A DNA stretch of 64,000 nucleotides, taken from assembly GCF_012933465.1 (NCBI RefSeq), contig NZ_JABBND010000018.1, forward strand, positions 1-64,000. Reading direction: 5' to 3'. Under the pieces are notes generated by a model, which was not told the origin of the DNA, searched no databases, and saw only the letters and a list, made by a program, of their open reading frames with translations. Made by a program: the position numbers and the translations under genes. This document shows positions 37,914-47,652 of the stretch, piece after piece. Position 1 is the stretch's first letter. Each line of letters begins with the position of its first letter. This DNA comes from Actinomycetospora sp. TBRC 11914. GTDB lineage: Bacteria > Actinomycetota > Actinomycetes > Mycobacteriales > Pseudonocardiaceae.

Positions 37914-40165
37914 ATGCGGCGCAGCCGCACGCTCGACGACACCACCAGCACGCTCGACAGCGCCATCGCCAGCCCGGAGATGAGCGGGCTGAGCAGGCCG
38001 AACGCGGCCAGCGGGATCGCGGCGACGTTGTAGCCGAAGGCCCAGGCGAGGTTGCGCCGGATCGTGGTGGCGGTCCGGCGGGCGAGCTCGAGGGCGTCGG
38101 GGACCGCGGCGAGGTCGTCGCGCACGAGGATGACGTCGGCCGCCTCCAGCGCCACGTCGGTACCGGCGCCGACGGCGAGGCCGAGGTCGGCGGCCGCGAG
38201 GGCGGGACCGTCGTTGATGCCGTCGCCGACCATCGCGACGCGCGCGCCGCCCGCCTGCCGCTCGGTGATCGCGGCGACCTTGTCGGCCGGGAGGACCTCG
38301 GCGACGACCTCGTCCACTCCGATCGCCGCGCCGACGGCCCGGGCCGCGCCGGCGCGGTCGCCCGACAGCAGCACCGTCCGCAGCCCGGCCGCGCGCAGCC
38401 GGGCGACGGCGGGCGCCGCGGAAGGCTTGACCTCGTCGGCGAGCTCGAGGACCGCCACCGCCACGTCGTCGGTCTCGACCACCACGAGCGTCGAGTCCGC
38501 CGCCGGCTCCGGCGCCCACCCCGGCAGGTCACCGGAGGGCCGGCCGAGCCGCACGACCACCCCCTCGACGGTGCCGCGGGCCCCCAGGCCCGGCAGCGCC
38601 GCGAAGTCGCCGACCTCGGGCAGCACGCCGACCTCGTCGCGGGCCCGGGCCGCGACCGCCCGCGCGACCGCGTGCTCCGAGGAGTCCTCCACCGCGCCGG
38701 CGAGCCGCAGCACCCGCGCCCGGTCCGCCTCGGGGGCCACGTGCACCGTGCGCACGGTCATCGCGCCGGTGGTGACGGTGCCGGTCTTGTCGAGCACGAC
38801 GGTGTCGACGGTGCGGCTGGACTCGAGTGCCTGGTGGCTCTTGAGGAAGATGCCCTCACGGGCGCCGCGGCCGGAGGCGACGAGCATCGCCGTCGGGGTC
38901 GCGAGACCGAGCGCGCAGGGGCAGGCGATGACCAGCACCGACAGCGACGCGGAGAAGACCGCGCCGGCGTCGCCGCCCGCCAGCCACCAGCCGAGCGCGG
39001 TGAGCACCGCGAGCCCGATCACCACCGGGACGAACACCGAGGAGATGCGGTCGACGAGCCGCTGCACCGACGCCTTCGACGCCTGCGCCGACTCGACCAG
39101 CCGGATCATCCCGGCGAGCTGGGTGGCCGAGCCGACCGCGCTCGCCGTCACCACCAGGCGTCCGCCGGTGGCGACGGTGCCGCCGGTGACGGGGTCCCCG
39201 GCCGCGACCTCGACGGGCACCGTCTCCCCGGTGAGCATCGACCGGTCGACCGCGGACGTCCCGGACTCGACGACGCCGTCGGTCGCGATCTTCTCCCCGG
39301 GCCGCACCACGAAGCGGGTCCCGACGGCGAGGGCGGACGCCGGCACGCGGGTCTCGGTGCCGTCGGGGAGCAGGACGGCGACGTCGCGGGCGGCGAGCGC
39401 GGCGAGGGCCGCCAGCGCGTCGCCGGCGGAGCGCTTGGCGCGGGCCTCGACGTAGCGCCCGGCGAGCACGAACGTCGTCACCGCCGCGGCGACCTCGAGG
39501 TAGAGCGGGCCCACCGGGTCGAGGAACACCGACAGGGCGCCGCCGGCGGCCGGATCCGGCAGGTGACCCAGCAGGATCGAGCCGAGCGACCACACCGTCG
39601 CGGCCGTGATGCCGAGCGAGATCAGCGTGTCCATCGACGACGCGCCGTGCCGGGCGTTGATCACCGCCGCCCGGTGCAGCGGCCAGGCCGACCACCCGAC
39701 GACGGGCGCCGCGAGCGCCACGACCACCCACTCCCAGCCGGGGAACCGGGCGGCGGGCAGCACCGAGAGCACCAGGGGCAGGTCGACCAGCGGGATGAAC
39801 AGCACCGCGGCGACCACGAGGCGGCGCCAGAGGTCGGCGACGCGGTCGTCGCGGGACGGGACCCGGGCCGTGTCGTCGGGGTCGTGGGGACCCTCCTCCG
39901 GCGCGCGCAGCGGCGTGGCGCCGTAGCCGAGCTTCGCGACGACGTCGACGACGGTGCGCCGGTCCACCGCGGGGTCGCGGAGCACCGTGGCCCGCTCGGT
40001 GGCGTAGTTGACCGTGGCCGTGACGCCCTCGACCTTGTTGAGCCGGCGCTCGATGCGGGAGGCGCACGCTGCACAGGTCATGCCGGTGAGCAGGAAGTCC
40101 TCGCCCGCTCCGTGCCCGTCCGCACGGTCCTCGGCGGCGACGGCGATCGCCGTCGAATCGGTCAT
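37910..40165 (-). CDS. copA: Copper-exporting P1B-type ATPase (CopA-like)
   Basis: The 751-residue product has one N-terminal heavy-metal domain (GMTCAAC, Cys31 and Cys34), eight membrane helices, the TGE phosphatase motif (LTGETVPVE), the Cu-binding CPC motif (ACPCALG) and the phosphorylation site DKTGTVTTG. It also has the P1B marker SSEHAVA and [13 protein letters not shown] plus a CxxC domain marks Cu(I) transport out of the cytoplasm. The ATG at 40165 is clear. It lies next to a CopD-CtaG fusion gene, which supports a copper-handling locus; no CsoR or copZ gene is seen here. Confidence 0.95.
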   Translation of the reverse strand: MTDSTAIAVAAEDRADGHGAGEDFLLTGMTCAACASRIERRLNKVEGVTATVNYATERATVLRDPAVDRRTVVDVVAKLGYGATPLRAPEEGPHDPDDTARVPSRDDRVADLWRRLVVAAVLFIPLVDLPLVLSVLPAARFPGWEWVVVALAAPVVGWSAWPLHRAAVINARHGASSMDTLISLGITAATVWSLGSILLGHLPDPAAGGALSVFLDPVGPLYLEVAAAVTTFVLAGRYVEARAKRSAGDALAALAALAARDVAVLLPDGTETRVPASALAVGTRFVVRPGEKIATDGVVESGTSAVDRSMLTGETVPVEVAAGDPVTGGTVATGGRLVVTASAVGSATQLAGMIRLVESAQASKASVQRLVDRISSVFVPVVIGLAVLTALGWWLAGGDAGAVFSASLSVLVIACPCALGLATPTAMLVASGRGAREGIFLKSHQALESSRTVDTVVLDKTGTVTTGAMTVRTVHVAPEADRARVLRLAGAVEDSSEHAVARAVAARARDEVGVLPEVGDFAALPGLGARGTVEGVVVRLGRPSGDLPGWAPEPAADSTLVVVETDDVAVAVLELADEVKPSAAPAVARLRAAGLRTVLLSGDRAGAARAVGAAIGVDEVVAEVLPADKVAAITERQAGGARVAMVGDGINDGPALAAADLGLAVGAGTDVALEAADVILVRDDLAAVPDALELARRTATTIRRNLAWAFGYNVAAIPLAAFGLLSPLISGLAMALSSVLVVSSSVRLRRM

Positions 40166-40222
40166 GCCCCGATGGTGCGCCCCCGGCGCGGGTGCGCGCA
40201 CAGCGGGTGTCACCATCGAGCC

Positions 40223-40711
40223 GTGACCAGCACCAGCGCGTCGGGGTCGGGAGGGACGTCCCCGGTCGAGTCGGAGGAGCCCGCCGAGGTTCCCGCACCG
40301 GGTCACGACGACGAGGCCCCGTCCCCCGCCGGGGCCACCGGCGCGGCGACGTTCGCGCTGGTCGTCGCGGTGATGGCGCTGGTCAGCTCCTGGACCGGCT
40401 GGGGCGGGATGGTCCTCGGCCTGGTCGCGCTCGTCGCGGCGCTGGTGGCCCTCATGCGGGTGCGCTCGGGCCGCGCGGTGGGCCGGGCGAAGCCGGTCGC
40501 GGCGCTCGTCGTCGCGCTCGTGGCGTTCGTCATCGGCACCGCGGTGGAGTGGCCGACGCTGGAGAGCGCGGTGACCTACCTGCACGCCTCGCAGGCCCGG
40601 ACGCTCGACGAGTGCATGCGCCAGGCCATCAACGAGAAGGAACAGCACGTCTGCAAGACCCAGCACCTCGCCGAGTACCGGGCCCGGTACCCCGGACGCC
40701 TCGACCCGTGA
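40223..40711 (+). CDS. Small DUF4190-like membrane protein
   Basis: The 162-residue product has an acidic disordered N-terminus (1-35), two to three hydrophobic segments (about 40-60, 62-78 and 88-106) and a charged C-terminus with two cysteines ([20 protein letters not shown]). It is divergent from copA, and its stop overlaps the CopD-CtaG start by GTGA. A DUF4190-type protein is likely; a metal-binding role for the C-terminal Cys/His cluster is only a guess. Confidence 0.75.
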   Translation: MTSTSASGSGGTSPVESEEPAEVPAPGHDDEAPSPAGATGAATFALVVAVMALVSSWTGWGGMVLGLVALVAALVALMRVRSGRAVGRAKPVAALVVALVAFVIGTAVEWPTLESAVTYLHASQARTLDECMRQAINEKEQHVCKTQHLAEYRARYPGRLDP

Positions 40712-42666
40712 TCCGCCGGCTCGTCCCTGCGGGGGTCGCGGGCGCGGTGACGGTGCTGATGGCGGCGCTCCTGCTGGGGCGCTCGGCCTACCCGGTCCTG
40801 GGGCTGGCCGACCCCGGCGAGCTGGTCCGGCTCGGGCTGCCCGTGGTGCGGGTGGCGGCGGCGGGCGCGGCGGCGGTGGCCCTCGGGGTGCTGACCCGCG
40901 CGGTGGTGCTGGCCGACGGCGCGGACGGCCCCTCGGCGGGGGAGCGGTCGGCCGGGTCCGCGGCGGCGTGGACGTGGGCGGTGCTGTCGCTGGCCGCGGC
41001 CGTGCTGACGGTCGCCGACGTGTCCGGGGGCCTCGCCGCGCCGGGGCCGGACCTGGTGGTGCAGCTCGTGGTGCGCGCCGCGCCGGTGGGCTGGCTCGCG
41101 ACGGCGGCGGGCGCCGCGGTCGTCGCGGTGTGGGTGCGCGAGGCCCGGTCGTGGTCCTCGACGCTCGGGGCGGGGCTCCTCGCGTGTGTGGCGCTGCTCG
41201 GTCCGGTGGTGACCGGGCACGCGATCGACGGGGTCGGCAAGGACCTCGGCACCCCCGCCGTCGGGCTGCACGTGGTGGCGGCGACGGTGTGGCTGGGGAC
41301 GATCGGGGCGCTGCTGGTGGCGGTTCCCGACGACGAGGCCGTCCGAGCCCGGTTCGTCGCGCGGGCCGGGGCGGTGGCGACGGTATGCGCGGTGGTCACG
41401 GTGCTGAGCGGGGTGCTCGCGGCCGCGGTCCTGGTGCCGTCGGTCGGGGAGCTGGCCACCGCCTACGGGGTGCTGGTGCTCCTCGCGGCGGCGGTGACGG
41501 TAGTGGTGCTCGGGGTGCTGGTCCGGCGCCGGCTGGCGATTCGACGACGCGGCTTTCCTGCCACTGGATGCACGCCCTATCGGCGTGCTCCCCTTGATCG
41601 CTCCGCTGGCACGTACGCCTCGCTCGAGCTCGTCCTGCTCGCCGTCGTCACCGGGCTCTCGGTGGCCATGACCCGCGCCGTCCCGCCGGTGCAGGCGCCG
41701 TTCCACACGACGCCGACGGAGGCCGTGCTGGGGTTCGGCATCCCCGACCAGCCCTCGGTGGGCACCCTGGTCGGCGCGTGGCGGCCCGACGTCGTGCTCG
41801 TGACCCTCGCCGTCGTGCTCGCGGGGGTCTACGGACGGTGGCTGCGGCGGGTCGCGGGCTGGCCGACGGGGCGCGCGGTCGCGTGGTTCGCGGGGTGCGC
41901 CGTGCTCGTCCTCGCCAGCTCGTCCGGGCTCGGCCGCTACGCCGACGCCCTGTTCAGCGCGCACGTCGCCGAGCACATGCTGCTGAGCATCGTCGTGCCG
42001 GTCCTGCTCGTGCTCGGCGGTCCCGTGACGCTGGCCCGCCGCGCGCTGCCGGAGGAGGGGGACACGCAGCGGAGCGGAGCATCGAGACAGGACGCCCGCG
42101 ACCGGCTCGAGGCCCTGCTCGACGCCCCCGCCCTGCGGCTGCTGGCCCACCCCGCCGTCGCCGCGGTGCTCGTCGTCGGCTCGCCGTTCCTGCTCTACCT
42201 CACGCCGGCGTTCTCGCTGCTGCAGCCGCTGGGCTGGCTGATGCCGGCGATCTCGCTGTGGTTCCTCGGCGTGGGGTACCTCTTCTTCTGGGTGCTCGTC
42301 GGCGTCGACCCGGCGCCCGGGCCCCGGCTGCCGCACGTGGCGCGGCTGGCCGTGCTCGTCGCGTCGATGCCGTTCCACGCCCTGTTCGGTGTGATCCTGC
42401 TCGCCGCGGACCGGCCGGTGGCCCAGATCCCGTCGACGCTCGCCGCCGACGGCGGGGGCGGCCAGGTGTTCGTCACCGACTTCTACTCCCACCTGCGCCT
42501 GCCCTGGGCGGTCGACCTGCTCGCCGACCAGCACGTCGCCGCCCTGCTCGCGTGGGGGATGGGCGACGTGCCGTTGCTCGCCGTCGTCGTCGTGCTGCTC
42601 GTGCAGTGGCACCGCGAGGGCGCCGCCGAGGATGCCGCGACCCGGGATCTGCTGGCCCGGACCTGA
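40708..42666 (+). CDS. CopD-CtaG fusion membrane protein
   Basis: The 652-residue product fuses an N-terminal CopD-type copper-import/resistance domain (about 1-315, eight or so helices; [18 protein letters not shown]) to a C-terminal caa3-type cytochrome oxidase assembly factor CtaG domain (about 365-640; [21 protein letters not shown] and [10 protein letters not shown]). Such fusions are usual in actinobacteria and link copper delivery to oxidase assembly. Between helices of the CopD part, residues about 278-304 are encoded by a segment with foreign codon use and a perfect hairpin, an in-frame insertion. GTG start, overlapping the preceding stop. Confidence 0.9.
   Translation: MIRRLVPAGVAGAVTVLMAALLLGRSAYPVLGLADPGELVRLGLPVVRVAAAGAAAVALGVLTRAVVLADGADGPSAGERSAGSAAAWTWAVLSLAAAVLTVADVSGGLAAPGPDLVVQLVVRAAPVGWLATAAGAAVVAVWVREARSWSSTLGAGLLACVALLGPVVTGHAIDGVGKDLGTPAVGLHVVAATVWLGTIGALLVAVPDDEAVRARFVARAGAVATVCAVVTVLSGVLAAAVLVPSVGELATAYGVLVLLAAAVTVVVLGVLVRRRLAIRRRGFPATGCTPYRRAPLDRSAGTYASLELVLLAVVTGLSVAMTRAVPPVQAPFHTTPTEAVLGFGIPDQPSVGTLVGAWRPDVVLVTLAVVLAGVYGRWLRRVAGWPTGRAVAWFAGCAVLVLASSSGLGRYADALFSAHVAEHMLLSIVVPVLLVLGGPVTLARRALPEEGDTQRSGASRQDARDRLEALLDAPALRLLAHPAVAAVLVVGSPFLLYLTPAFSLLQPLGWLMPAISLWFLGVGYLFFWVLVGVDPAPGPRLPHVARLAVLVASMPFHALFGVILLAADRPVAQIPSTLAADGGGGQVFVTDFYSHLRLPWAVDLLADQHVAALLAWGMGDVPLLAVVVVLLVQWHREGAAEDAATRDLLART
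41570..41588. repeat. Hairpin inside an in-frame insertion of the CopD-CtaG gene
   Basis: GCACGCC-CTATC-GGCGTGC, perfect 7-bp arms. It lies in a segment (about 41538-41620) rich in codons otherwise avoided in this genome (ATT, TTT, CCT, ACT, TAT, CTT, GAT). Looks like a small palindromic element inserted in frame. Confidence 0.55.
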
Positions 42667-42674
42667 TTCTCACG

Positions 42675-42694
42675 ATGTGGGACGTGTCTCGCAT
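42675..42694. promoter_or_regulatory. Imperfect dyad upstream of the MFS gene
   Basis: ATGTGGGACGTGTCTCGCAT: near-symmetric arms around GT, in a less GC-rich 59-bp gap, 32 bp upstream of the MFS start. Candidate operator; regulator unknown. Confidence 0.4.
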
Positions 42695-42725
42695 TCTGGC
42701 GGCTCCTGAGGCATGCTGACGACTC

Positions 42726-43949
42726 GTGAGCGCCGACCCGGACACCGACGAGGCCCCTCCCGCCGCGAGCCGCCCCCGCCGCCGGTGGGCGATCCTCGCC
42801 GTCGGGGTCCTGGCCCAGACCGCGGCGTCGTCGTTCGTCTACGGCGTCCCGTTCCTCGTCCCGACGCTGCGTGACGAGCGGGGCCTCTCGCTGGCGCAGG
42901 TCGGGGTGCTCGTCGCCGCCCCGACGACGGGCCTGCTGCTGACGCTGGTCGCGTGGGGGTTCGTGGTGGACCGCGTGGGGGAGCGGTTCCCGATGGCGGT
43001 CGGTCTCGGGCTGGCCGGCGTCGTCGTGGGTGGGGTGGCGCTGTCCCCGCCGTCGTCGCTGGTCGCGATCGCCCTGCTGCTCGGGGTCGGCGGGATGGGC
43101 GCGGCGTCGGTGAACGCGGCGAGCGGACGGCTGATCATGGGCTGGTTCGCCGTCGACGAGCGCGGTGTCGCCATGGGCATCCGCCAGACCGCGCAGCCGC
43201 TCGGGGTGGCCGTCGCCGCGCTGGTCCTGCCGGTGCTCGCGGGCGTCGAGGGCCCGTTCGTCGCCCTGGGCTGGACCGGGCTGGCGTGTCTCGGGGCCGC
43301 GGTGCTCGTCGTCCTCGTCGCCCAGGACGCGCCCCGCCGCGCGCCGGCCGCGCACGAGCCGACCGGCAACCCCTACCGCGTCCCCACGCTCTACCGTCTG
43401 CACGCCGCATCGGCGCTGCTGGTGCTCCCGCAGTTCGCGATCTCGGCGTTCGCGCTGGAGTACCTGGTGCGCGAACAGCACTGGCAGGCCGGGATCGCGG
43501 GGGTGTTCGTCGCGGTCGCCCAGATCCTCGGCGCGGCCGGGCGGATCGCGACGGGCTGGTGGTCGGACCGGGTGGGCTCGCGGCTGCGCCCGATGCGCCA
43601 GCTCGCGGTCGGCTCGGCGGTGGTGATGCTGGGGTTCGCGCTCGGGTCGGCGTGGGTGCCCCTGATCGCGGTGGCGGCGATCGTGGTCGGGGCGATCGTG
43701 ACCGTGGCCGACAACGGGCTCGCGTTCACCTCGACCGCCGAGATCGCCGGTCAGGCGTGGTCGGGCCGGGCCCTCGGCGTGCAGAACACCACCCAGAACG
43801 TGGTCGCCTCGGCGGCGCCGCCGGTGCTGGGCGCGCTGATCGGCGGGACCAGCTACGCGATCGGGTTCACGGTCGCGGCGCTGGCCCCGCTGCTCGCCGT
43901 GGTCGTCACCCCGGTCCGCGCCGAGGGGCCTCCGGCCCGGGAGCGGTGA
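42726..43949 (+). CDS. Major facilitator superfamily (MFS) transporter
   Basis: The 407-residue product has twelve predicted membrane helices. The loop between helices 2 and 3 has GFVVDRVGERFPM, an MFS motif A variant, and loop 8-9 has TGWWSDRVGSRLRPM. Resemblance is to the CynX/NimT or small organic-acid sub-families, but the substrate is not readable from the sequence. GTG start. Confidence 0.88.
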   Translation: MSADPDTDEAPPAASRPRRRWAILAVGVLAQTAASSFVYGVPFLVPTLRDERGLSLAQVGVLVAAPTTGLLLTLVAWGFVVDRVGERFPMAVGLGLAGVVVGGVALSPPSSLVAIALLLGVGGMGAASVNAASGRLIMGWFAVDERGVAMGIRQTAQPLGVAVAALVLPVLAGVEGPFVALGWTGLACLGAAVLVVLVAQDAPRRAPAAHEPTGNPYRVPTLYRLHAASALLVLPQFAISAFALEYLVREQHWQAGIAGVFVAVAQILGAAGRIATGWWSDRVGSRLRPMRQLAVGSAVVMLGFALGSAWVPLIAVAAIVVGAIVTVADNGLAFTSTAEIAGQAWSGRALGVQNTTQNVVASAAPPVLGALIGGTSYAIGFTVAALAPLLAVVVTPVRAEGPPARER

Positions 43950-43958
43950 CAGGGGCTC

Positions 43959-44004
43959 CGAGTGGGCCTCCACGGCTCGCGCGGCAGCCCTCCGGGTCCA
44001 CTCG
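43959..44004. repeat. Tandem 46-bp palindromic repeat, copy 1
   Basis: Begins CGAGTGGGCCTCCACGGCTC and ends GGTCCACTCG, so the ends can pair. A second copy at 44035-44080 shares its first 31 bases and its last ten exactly. It lies between the convergent MFS and ilvA genes; probably a double terminator. Confidence 0.65.
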
Positions 44005-44034
44005 GCAGGGGTCGAGGCCGGGGACCGGCGGCGT

Positions 44035-44080
44035 CGAGTGGGCCTCCACGGCTCGCGCGGCAGCTCTGGTGGTCCACTCG
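44035..44080. repeat. Tandem 46-bp palindromic repeat, copy 2
   Basis: Same left arm as the copy at 43959 and the same GGTCCACTCG end; the inner right arm differs (CAGCTCTGGT). The 76-bp period and convergent setting suggest a duplicated terminator. Confidence 0.65.
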
Positions 44081-44104
44081 GTGCGTGCGCGGGGCCGCGG
44101 CGTC

Positions 44105-45379
44105 CTACACGAGGAACCGGAACGCCGGCGAGCCCGGCTCGAGCGCCTCGATCTGCAGCGGGGAGCGGGCCATCCGCTCCAGCAGCGGCTCGTAGTCCTC
44201 GCGCTGTCCGATCTCGACCCCGACGAGCGCCGGGCCGGACTCGCGGTTGTCGCGCTTGACGTACTCGAAGCGCGTGATGTCGTCGTCGGGGCCGAGGACC
44301 TCGTCGAGGAACCGGCGCAGCGCCCCGGGCTCCTGCGGGAACTCGACGAGGAAGTAGTGCTTCAGCCCCTGGTGGCGCAGCGAGCGCTCGATGACCTCGG
44401 CGTAGCGGGAGACGTCGTTGTTGCCGCCGGAGAGGATCGCGACGACGGTCTCGCCCGGCGTCAGGTCGAGCTCCGGGCCGTCCGCGCGCAGCGCCGCGCC
44501 GGCCAGCGCGCCCGCGGGCTCGGCGATGATCCCCTCGGTCTGGTAGAGCGCCAGCATCTCGGTGCAGACCAGGCCCTCGTCGACCGCGATGAGCTGTGCG
44601 CCCGACCGCCGGATCAGCGGGAACGTCACGGCGCCCGCCTTGCGGACCGCGGCACCGTCGACGAAGCGGTCGAACCCGTCCTCCTCGAGCACCACCGGGC
44701 TGCCCGCGTGGAGGGCGGCGGCGACGTTGCGCGCCCCGGCCGGCTCCACCCCGATCACCCGGGTGCGGGGGTAGGCGGACTGCAGCCAGGTGGCCGTCCC
44801 CGCCAGCAGCCCGCCCCCGCCGACCGGCACGACGACGACGTCGGGCGCGTGCCCGAGCTGCTCCACGACCTCCGCGATCACCGTGGCCTGCCCGGCGACG
44901 GTGCGGCTGTCGTCGAAGGCGGGCACGAGCGTCGCGCCGGTCTCCTCGGCGAACGCGGTGGCCGCCGCGGAGGCCTCGTCGTAGGTGTCGCCCTGCACCA
45001 CGAGGTCGACCACCTCGCCGCCGAGCGCCGCGATCCGCTCCCGCTTCTGCCGCGGGGTGGTGCTCGGGATGAGGACCCGGCCGCGCACACCGTGGGCCCG
45101 GCAGGCGAACGCGAACCCCTGGGCGTGGTTGCCGGCGCTCGCGCAGACCACCCCGGCCGCGCGGGCCTCGTCGTCGAGCTGGGAGATGAGGTTGTAGGCG
45201 CCGCGCAGCTTGTAGGAGCGGCCGACCTGCAGGTCCTCCCGCTTGAACCACACGTTGGTGCCGGAGGCGGCCGAGAGGCGGGGGTTCTGCTGGAGCGGGG
45301 TCAGTTCGGCGATGCCGGTGAGACGCTCCGCGGCCTCGAGCACCTGCTTCTCGAACGCCGTCCCGTCCCCGCCCGCCAT
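44105..45379 (-). CDS. ilvA: Threonine ammonia-lyase (threonine dehydratase)
   Basis: PLP enzyme converting threonine to 2-oxobutanoate and ammonia, the first step of isoleucine synthesis. The 424-residue product has the PLP lysine Lys57 in RSYKLRGAYN, SAGNHAQG, the glycine loop VPVGGGGLL and the C-terminal SGGNND. A single C-terminal ACT-like regulatory domain (about 340-424; HYFLVEFPQEPGALRRFL) suggests isoleucine feedback. Clear ATG. It is divergent from htpG. Confidence 0.95.
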   Translation of the reverse strand: MAGGDGTAFEKQVLEAAERLTGIAELTPLQQNPRLSAASGTNVWFKREDLQVGRSYKLRGAYNLISQLDDEARAAGVVCASAGNHAQGFAFACRAHGVRGRVLIPSTTPRQKRERIAALGGEVVDLVVQGDTYDEASAAATAFAEETGATLVPAFDDSRTVAGQATVIAEVVEQLGHAPDVVVVPVGGGGLLAGTATWLQSAYPRTRVIGVEPAGARNVAAALHAGSPVVLEEDGFDRFVDGAAVRKAGAVTFPLIRRSGAQLIAVDEGLVCTEMLALYQTEGIIAEPAGALAGAALRADGPELDLTPGETVVAILSGGNNDVSRYAEVIERSLRHQGLKHYFLVEFPQEPGALRRFLDEVLGPDDDITRFEYVKRDNRESGPALVGVEIGQREDYEPLLERMARSPLQIEALEPGSPAFRFLV

Positions 45380-45735
45380 CGCGCCGCTCCCTGCTGATCC
45401 CGATCGTCTGGTCCGAACGGCTCATGGTAGGTGGCCGGACTCGAGGGCGGTCCGAGCGCCCCGTCCAGGGGGCAGGGAGAACCGGACGAACGGGACCCGA
45501 GGCTGATCGATTTCCTGGCGATGGTCGCGGCCGACTGTCCGATCGGGGTGATCGTCGAGCGACGGCTGGACGTGCTGCAGGTGCGGTCGCTGCCCGTGAG
45601 CTGCCGGGATGAGCGGGGCCGGAGGGGAACGCCCTCGAGAAGTGGTCGCCACGGTCGTCCGAGAGGGCTGTCGGCGGTCCCGTTTATCGTGGTGCCCGGA
45701 CCCGCCGACCGCACGCGAGAGGACGCAGTTCTGCG
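45380..45735. other. Divergent intergenic region, ilvA/htpG
   Basis: About 356 bases with no gene I can support. An open frame from 45431 of 102 codons has no recognisable family and becomes Arg-rich. I looked for CIRCE (HrcA) and HAIR (HspR) elements near htpG and saw neither. Small dyads such as GTGGTCGCCAC occur near 45651. Confidence 0.5.
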
Positions 45736-47652
45736 ATGACCGAGACGATCGAGTTCCAGGCCGAGGCCCGTCAGCTGCTCCAGCTGATGATCCACTCGAT
45801 CTATTCCGACAAGGACGTGTTCCTGCGGGAGCTGATCTCCAACGCCTCGGACGCGCTGGACAAGCTGCGGATGGAGTCCTACCGGGACAAGGACCTCGGG
45901 GTCGACACCTCGGACCTGCACGTCGAGCTGCGCACCGACGCCACGAACCGGTCGCTGACGATCACCGACAACGGCATCGGGATGAGCCGTGACGACGTCG
46001 TGAGCCTGATCGGCACCATCGCGAAGTCGGGCACCGCCGAGACGCTGGCCAAGCTCCGGGACGCGCAGGCCGCGGGGAGCGAGGAGGTCACCGCGGAGCT
46101 GATCGGCCAGTTCGGCATCGGCTTCTACTCCAGCTTCATGGTGGCCGACCGGGTCGAGATGACCACCCGGCGCGCGGGCACCGAGGGCGGGGTGCACTGG
46201 GAGTCGGCCGGCGAGGGCACCTACGAGCTCTCCGAGGTCCCCGACGCGCCGCAGGGCACCAGCATCACGGTGCACCTCAAGGCCGAGGACGCCGAGGACG
46301 CCCTGCACGACTACGCCGACCCGGCCGTCGTGAAGCGCATCGTCAAGCGCTACTCGGACTTCATCACCTGGCCGATCCTGCTGAACCCCGGCGACGGCAC
46401 CGTGGTGGAGGGCGCCGAGGAGGAGTCCGAGCCGGAGTCCTCGAACGAGCCCATCAACTCCCGCAAGGCGCTCTGGGCGCGGCCGCGCTCCGAGGTGACC
46501 GACGAGGAGTACGCCGAGTTCTACCGCCACGTCTCGCACGACTGGCAGGAGCCGCTCGAGACGATGCGGTTCACCGGCGAGGGCACCTTCGAGTACCAGG
46601 CGCTGCTGTTCCTCCCGAGCCACGCGCCGATGGACCTCTACTACCGCGACGCGAAGCGCGGCGTGCAGCTCTACGTCAAGCGCGTGTTCGTCATGGAGGA
46701 CTGCGAGGCGCTCGTCCCCGAGTACCTGCGGTTCGTCAAGGGCGTCGTGGACGCGCAGGACCTCTCGCTCAACGTCTCCCGCGAGATCCTCCAGCAGGAC
46801 CGCCAGATCCAGCTGATCCGCAAGCGCCTGGTCAAGCGGGTGCTGCAGACGATCACGACGATGCGCGGCGAGAGCCCGGAGAAGTACGACACCTTCTGGT
46901 CCGAGTGCGGCCGGGCGCTCAAGGAGGGGCTGCTCACCGACGCCGAGAACGCCCAGGCGGTCCTCGAGGCGTCGGTCTTCCCCTCCACGCACGACCCGGA
47001 GAAGCCGACCACGCTGGCCGACTACGTCGCGCGGATGCCGGAGGGCCAGGAGTCGATCTACTACGTCACCGGGGACTCGCGGGCGAGCGTGGAGAACTCG
47101 CCGCACCTCGAGGCGTTCCGCGCCAAGGGCTACGAGGTCCTGCTGCTCACCGACCAGGTCGACGAGGTCTGGGTCGGCGTGGTCCCGTCGTACGGCACGG
47201 GGGACGACGCGACGCCGTTCGCCTCGGTGTCGCAGGGCGACGTCGACCTCTCCGACTCCGCCGACAAGCCCGAGGGGTTCGACGACCTGCTCTCCTGGAT
47301 GACGACGACGCTCGCCGACGACGTCGCGGAGGTCCGGCTCTCGACCCGCCTGACCACCTCGCCGGCCTGTCTCGTGGGCGAGGTCGGGGCCATCCCGCCG
47401 CAGCTCGAGCAGATGATGCGGCAGATGGGTCAGGAGATCCCGGTCCAGAAGCGGACGCTCGAGCTCAACCCCGGGCACCCGCTGGTGGAGAACCTCCGGG
47501 CCGCCCACGAGGCGAAGCCCGACGACGCCGGGGTCGCCGAGACCGCCTCCCTGCTCTACGACATGGCGCTGATCGCCGAGGGCGGGGAGCTCAAGGAGCC
47601 CTCGGCCTTCGTCGGGAAGCTCGCCCAGCGGCTGGCGGCGACCCTCTCGTGA
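45736..47652 (+). CDS. htpG: Molecular chaperone HtpG (Hsp90)
   Basis: ATP-dependent cytoplasmic Hsp90 chaperone. The 638-residue product has the GHKL ATPase N-terminus (ETIEFQAEARQLLQLMIHSIYSDKDVFLRELISNASDALDKLR, TDNGIGMSRDD, GQFGIGFYS). The middle domain has LFLPSHAPMDLYYRD, RVFVMEDCE and SLNVSREILQQD. A dimerisation domain ends the protein. Full length for the family. The ATG is clear, with GAGAGGACGC upstream. The stop overlaps the LLM gene by GTGA. Confidence 0.97.
   Translation: MTETIEFQAEARQLLQLMIHSIYSDKDVFLRELISNASDALDKLRMESYRDKDLGVDTSDLHVELRTDATNRSLTITDNGIGMSRDDVVSLIGTIAKSGTAETLAKLRDAQAAGSEEVTAELIGQFGIGFYSSFMVADRVEMTTRRAGTEGGVHWESAGEGTYELSEVPDAPQGTSITVHLKAEDAEDALHDYADPAVVKRIVKRYSDFITWPILLNPGDGTVVEGAEEESEPESSNEPINSRKALWARPRSEVTDEEYAEFYRHVSHDWQEPLETMRFTGEGTFEYQALLFLPSHAPMDLYYRDAKRGVQLYVKRVFVMEDCEALVPEYLRFVKGVVDAQDLSLNVSREILQQDRQIQLIRKRLVKRVLQTITTMRGESPEKYDTFWSECGRALKEGLLTDAENAQAVLEASVFPSTHDPEKPTTLADYVARMPEGQESIYYVTGDSRASVENSPHLEAFRAKGYEVLLLTDQVDEVWVGVVPSYGTGDDATPFASVSQGDVDLSDSADKPEGFDDLLSWMTTTLADDVAEVRLSTRLTTSPACLVGEVGAIPPQLEQMMRQMGQEIPVQKRTLELNPGHPLVENLRAAHEAKPDDAGVAETASLLYDMALIAEGGELKEPSAFVGKLAQRLAATLS

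Noticed and set aside
45380..45735. Heat-shock operators (CIRCE or HAIR) before htpG
   Set aside because: No matching inverted repeats seen.
45431..45739. 102-codon frame between ilvA and htpG
   Set aside because: No family recognised, Arg-rich second half, overlaps the htpG start; treated as intergenic.
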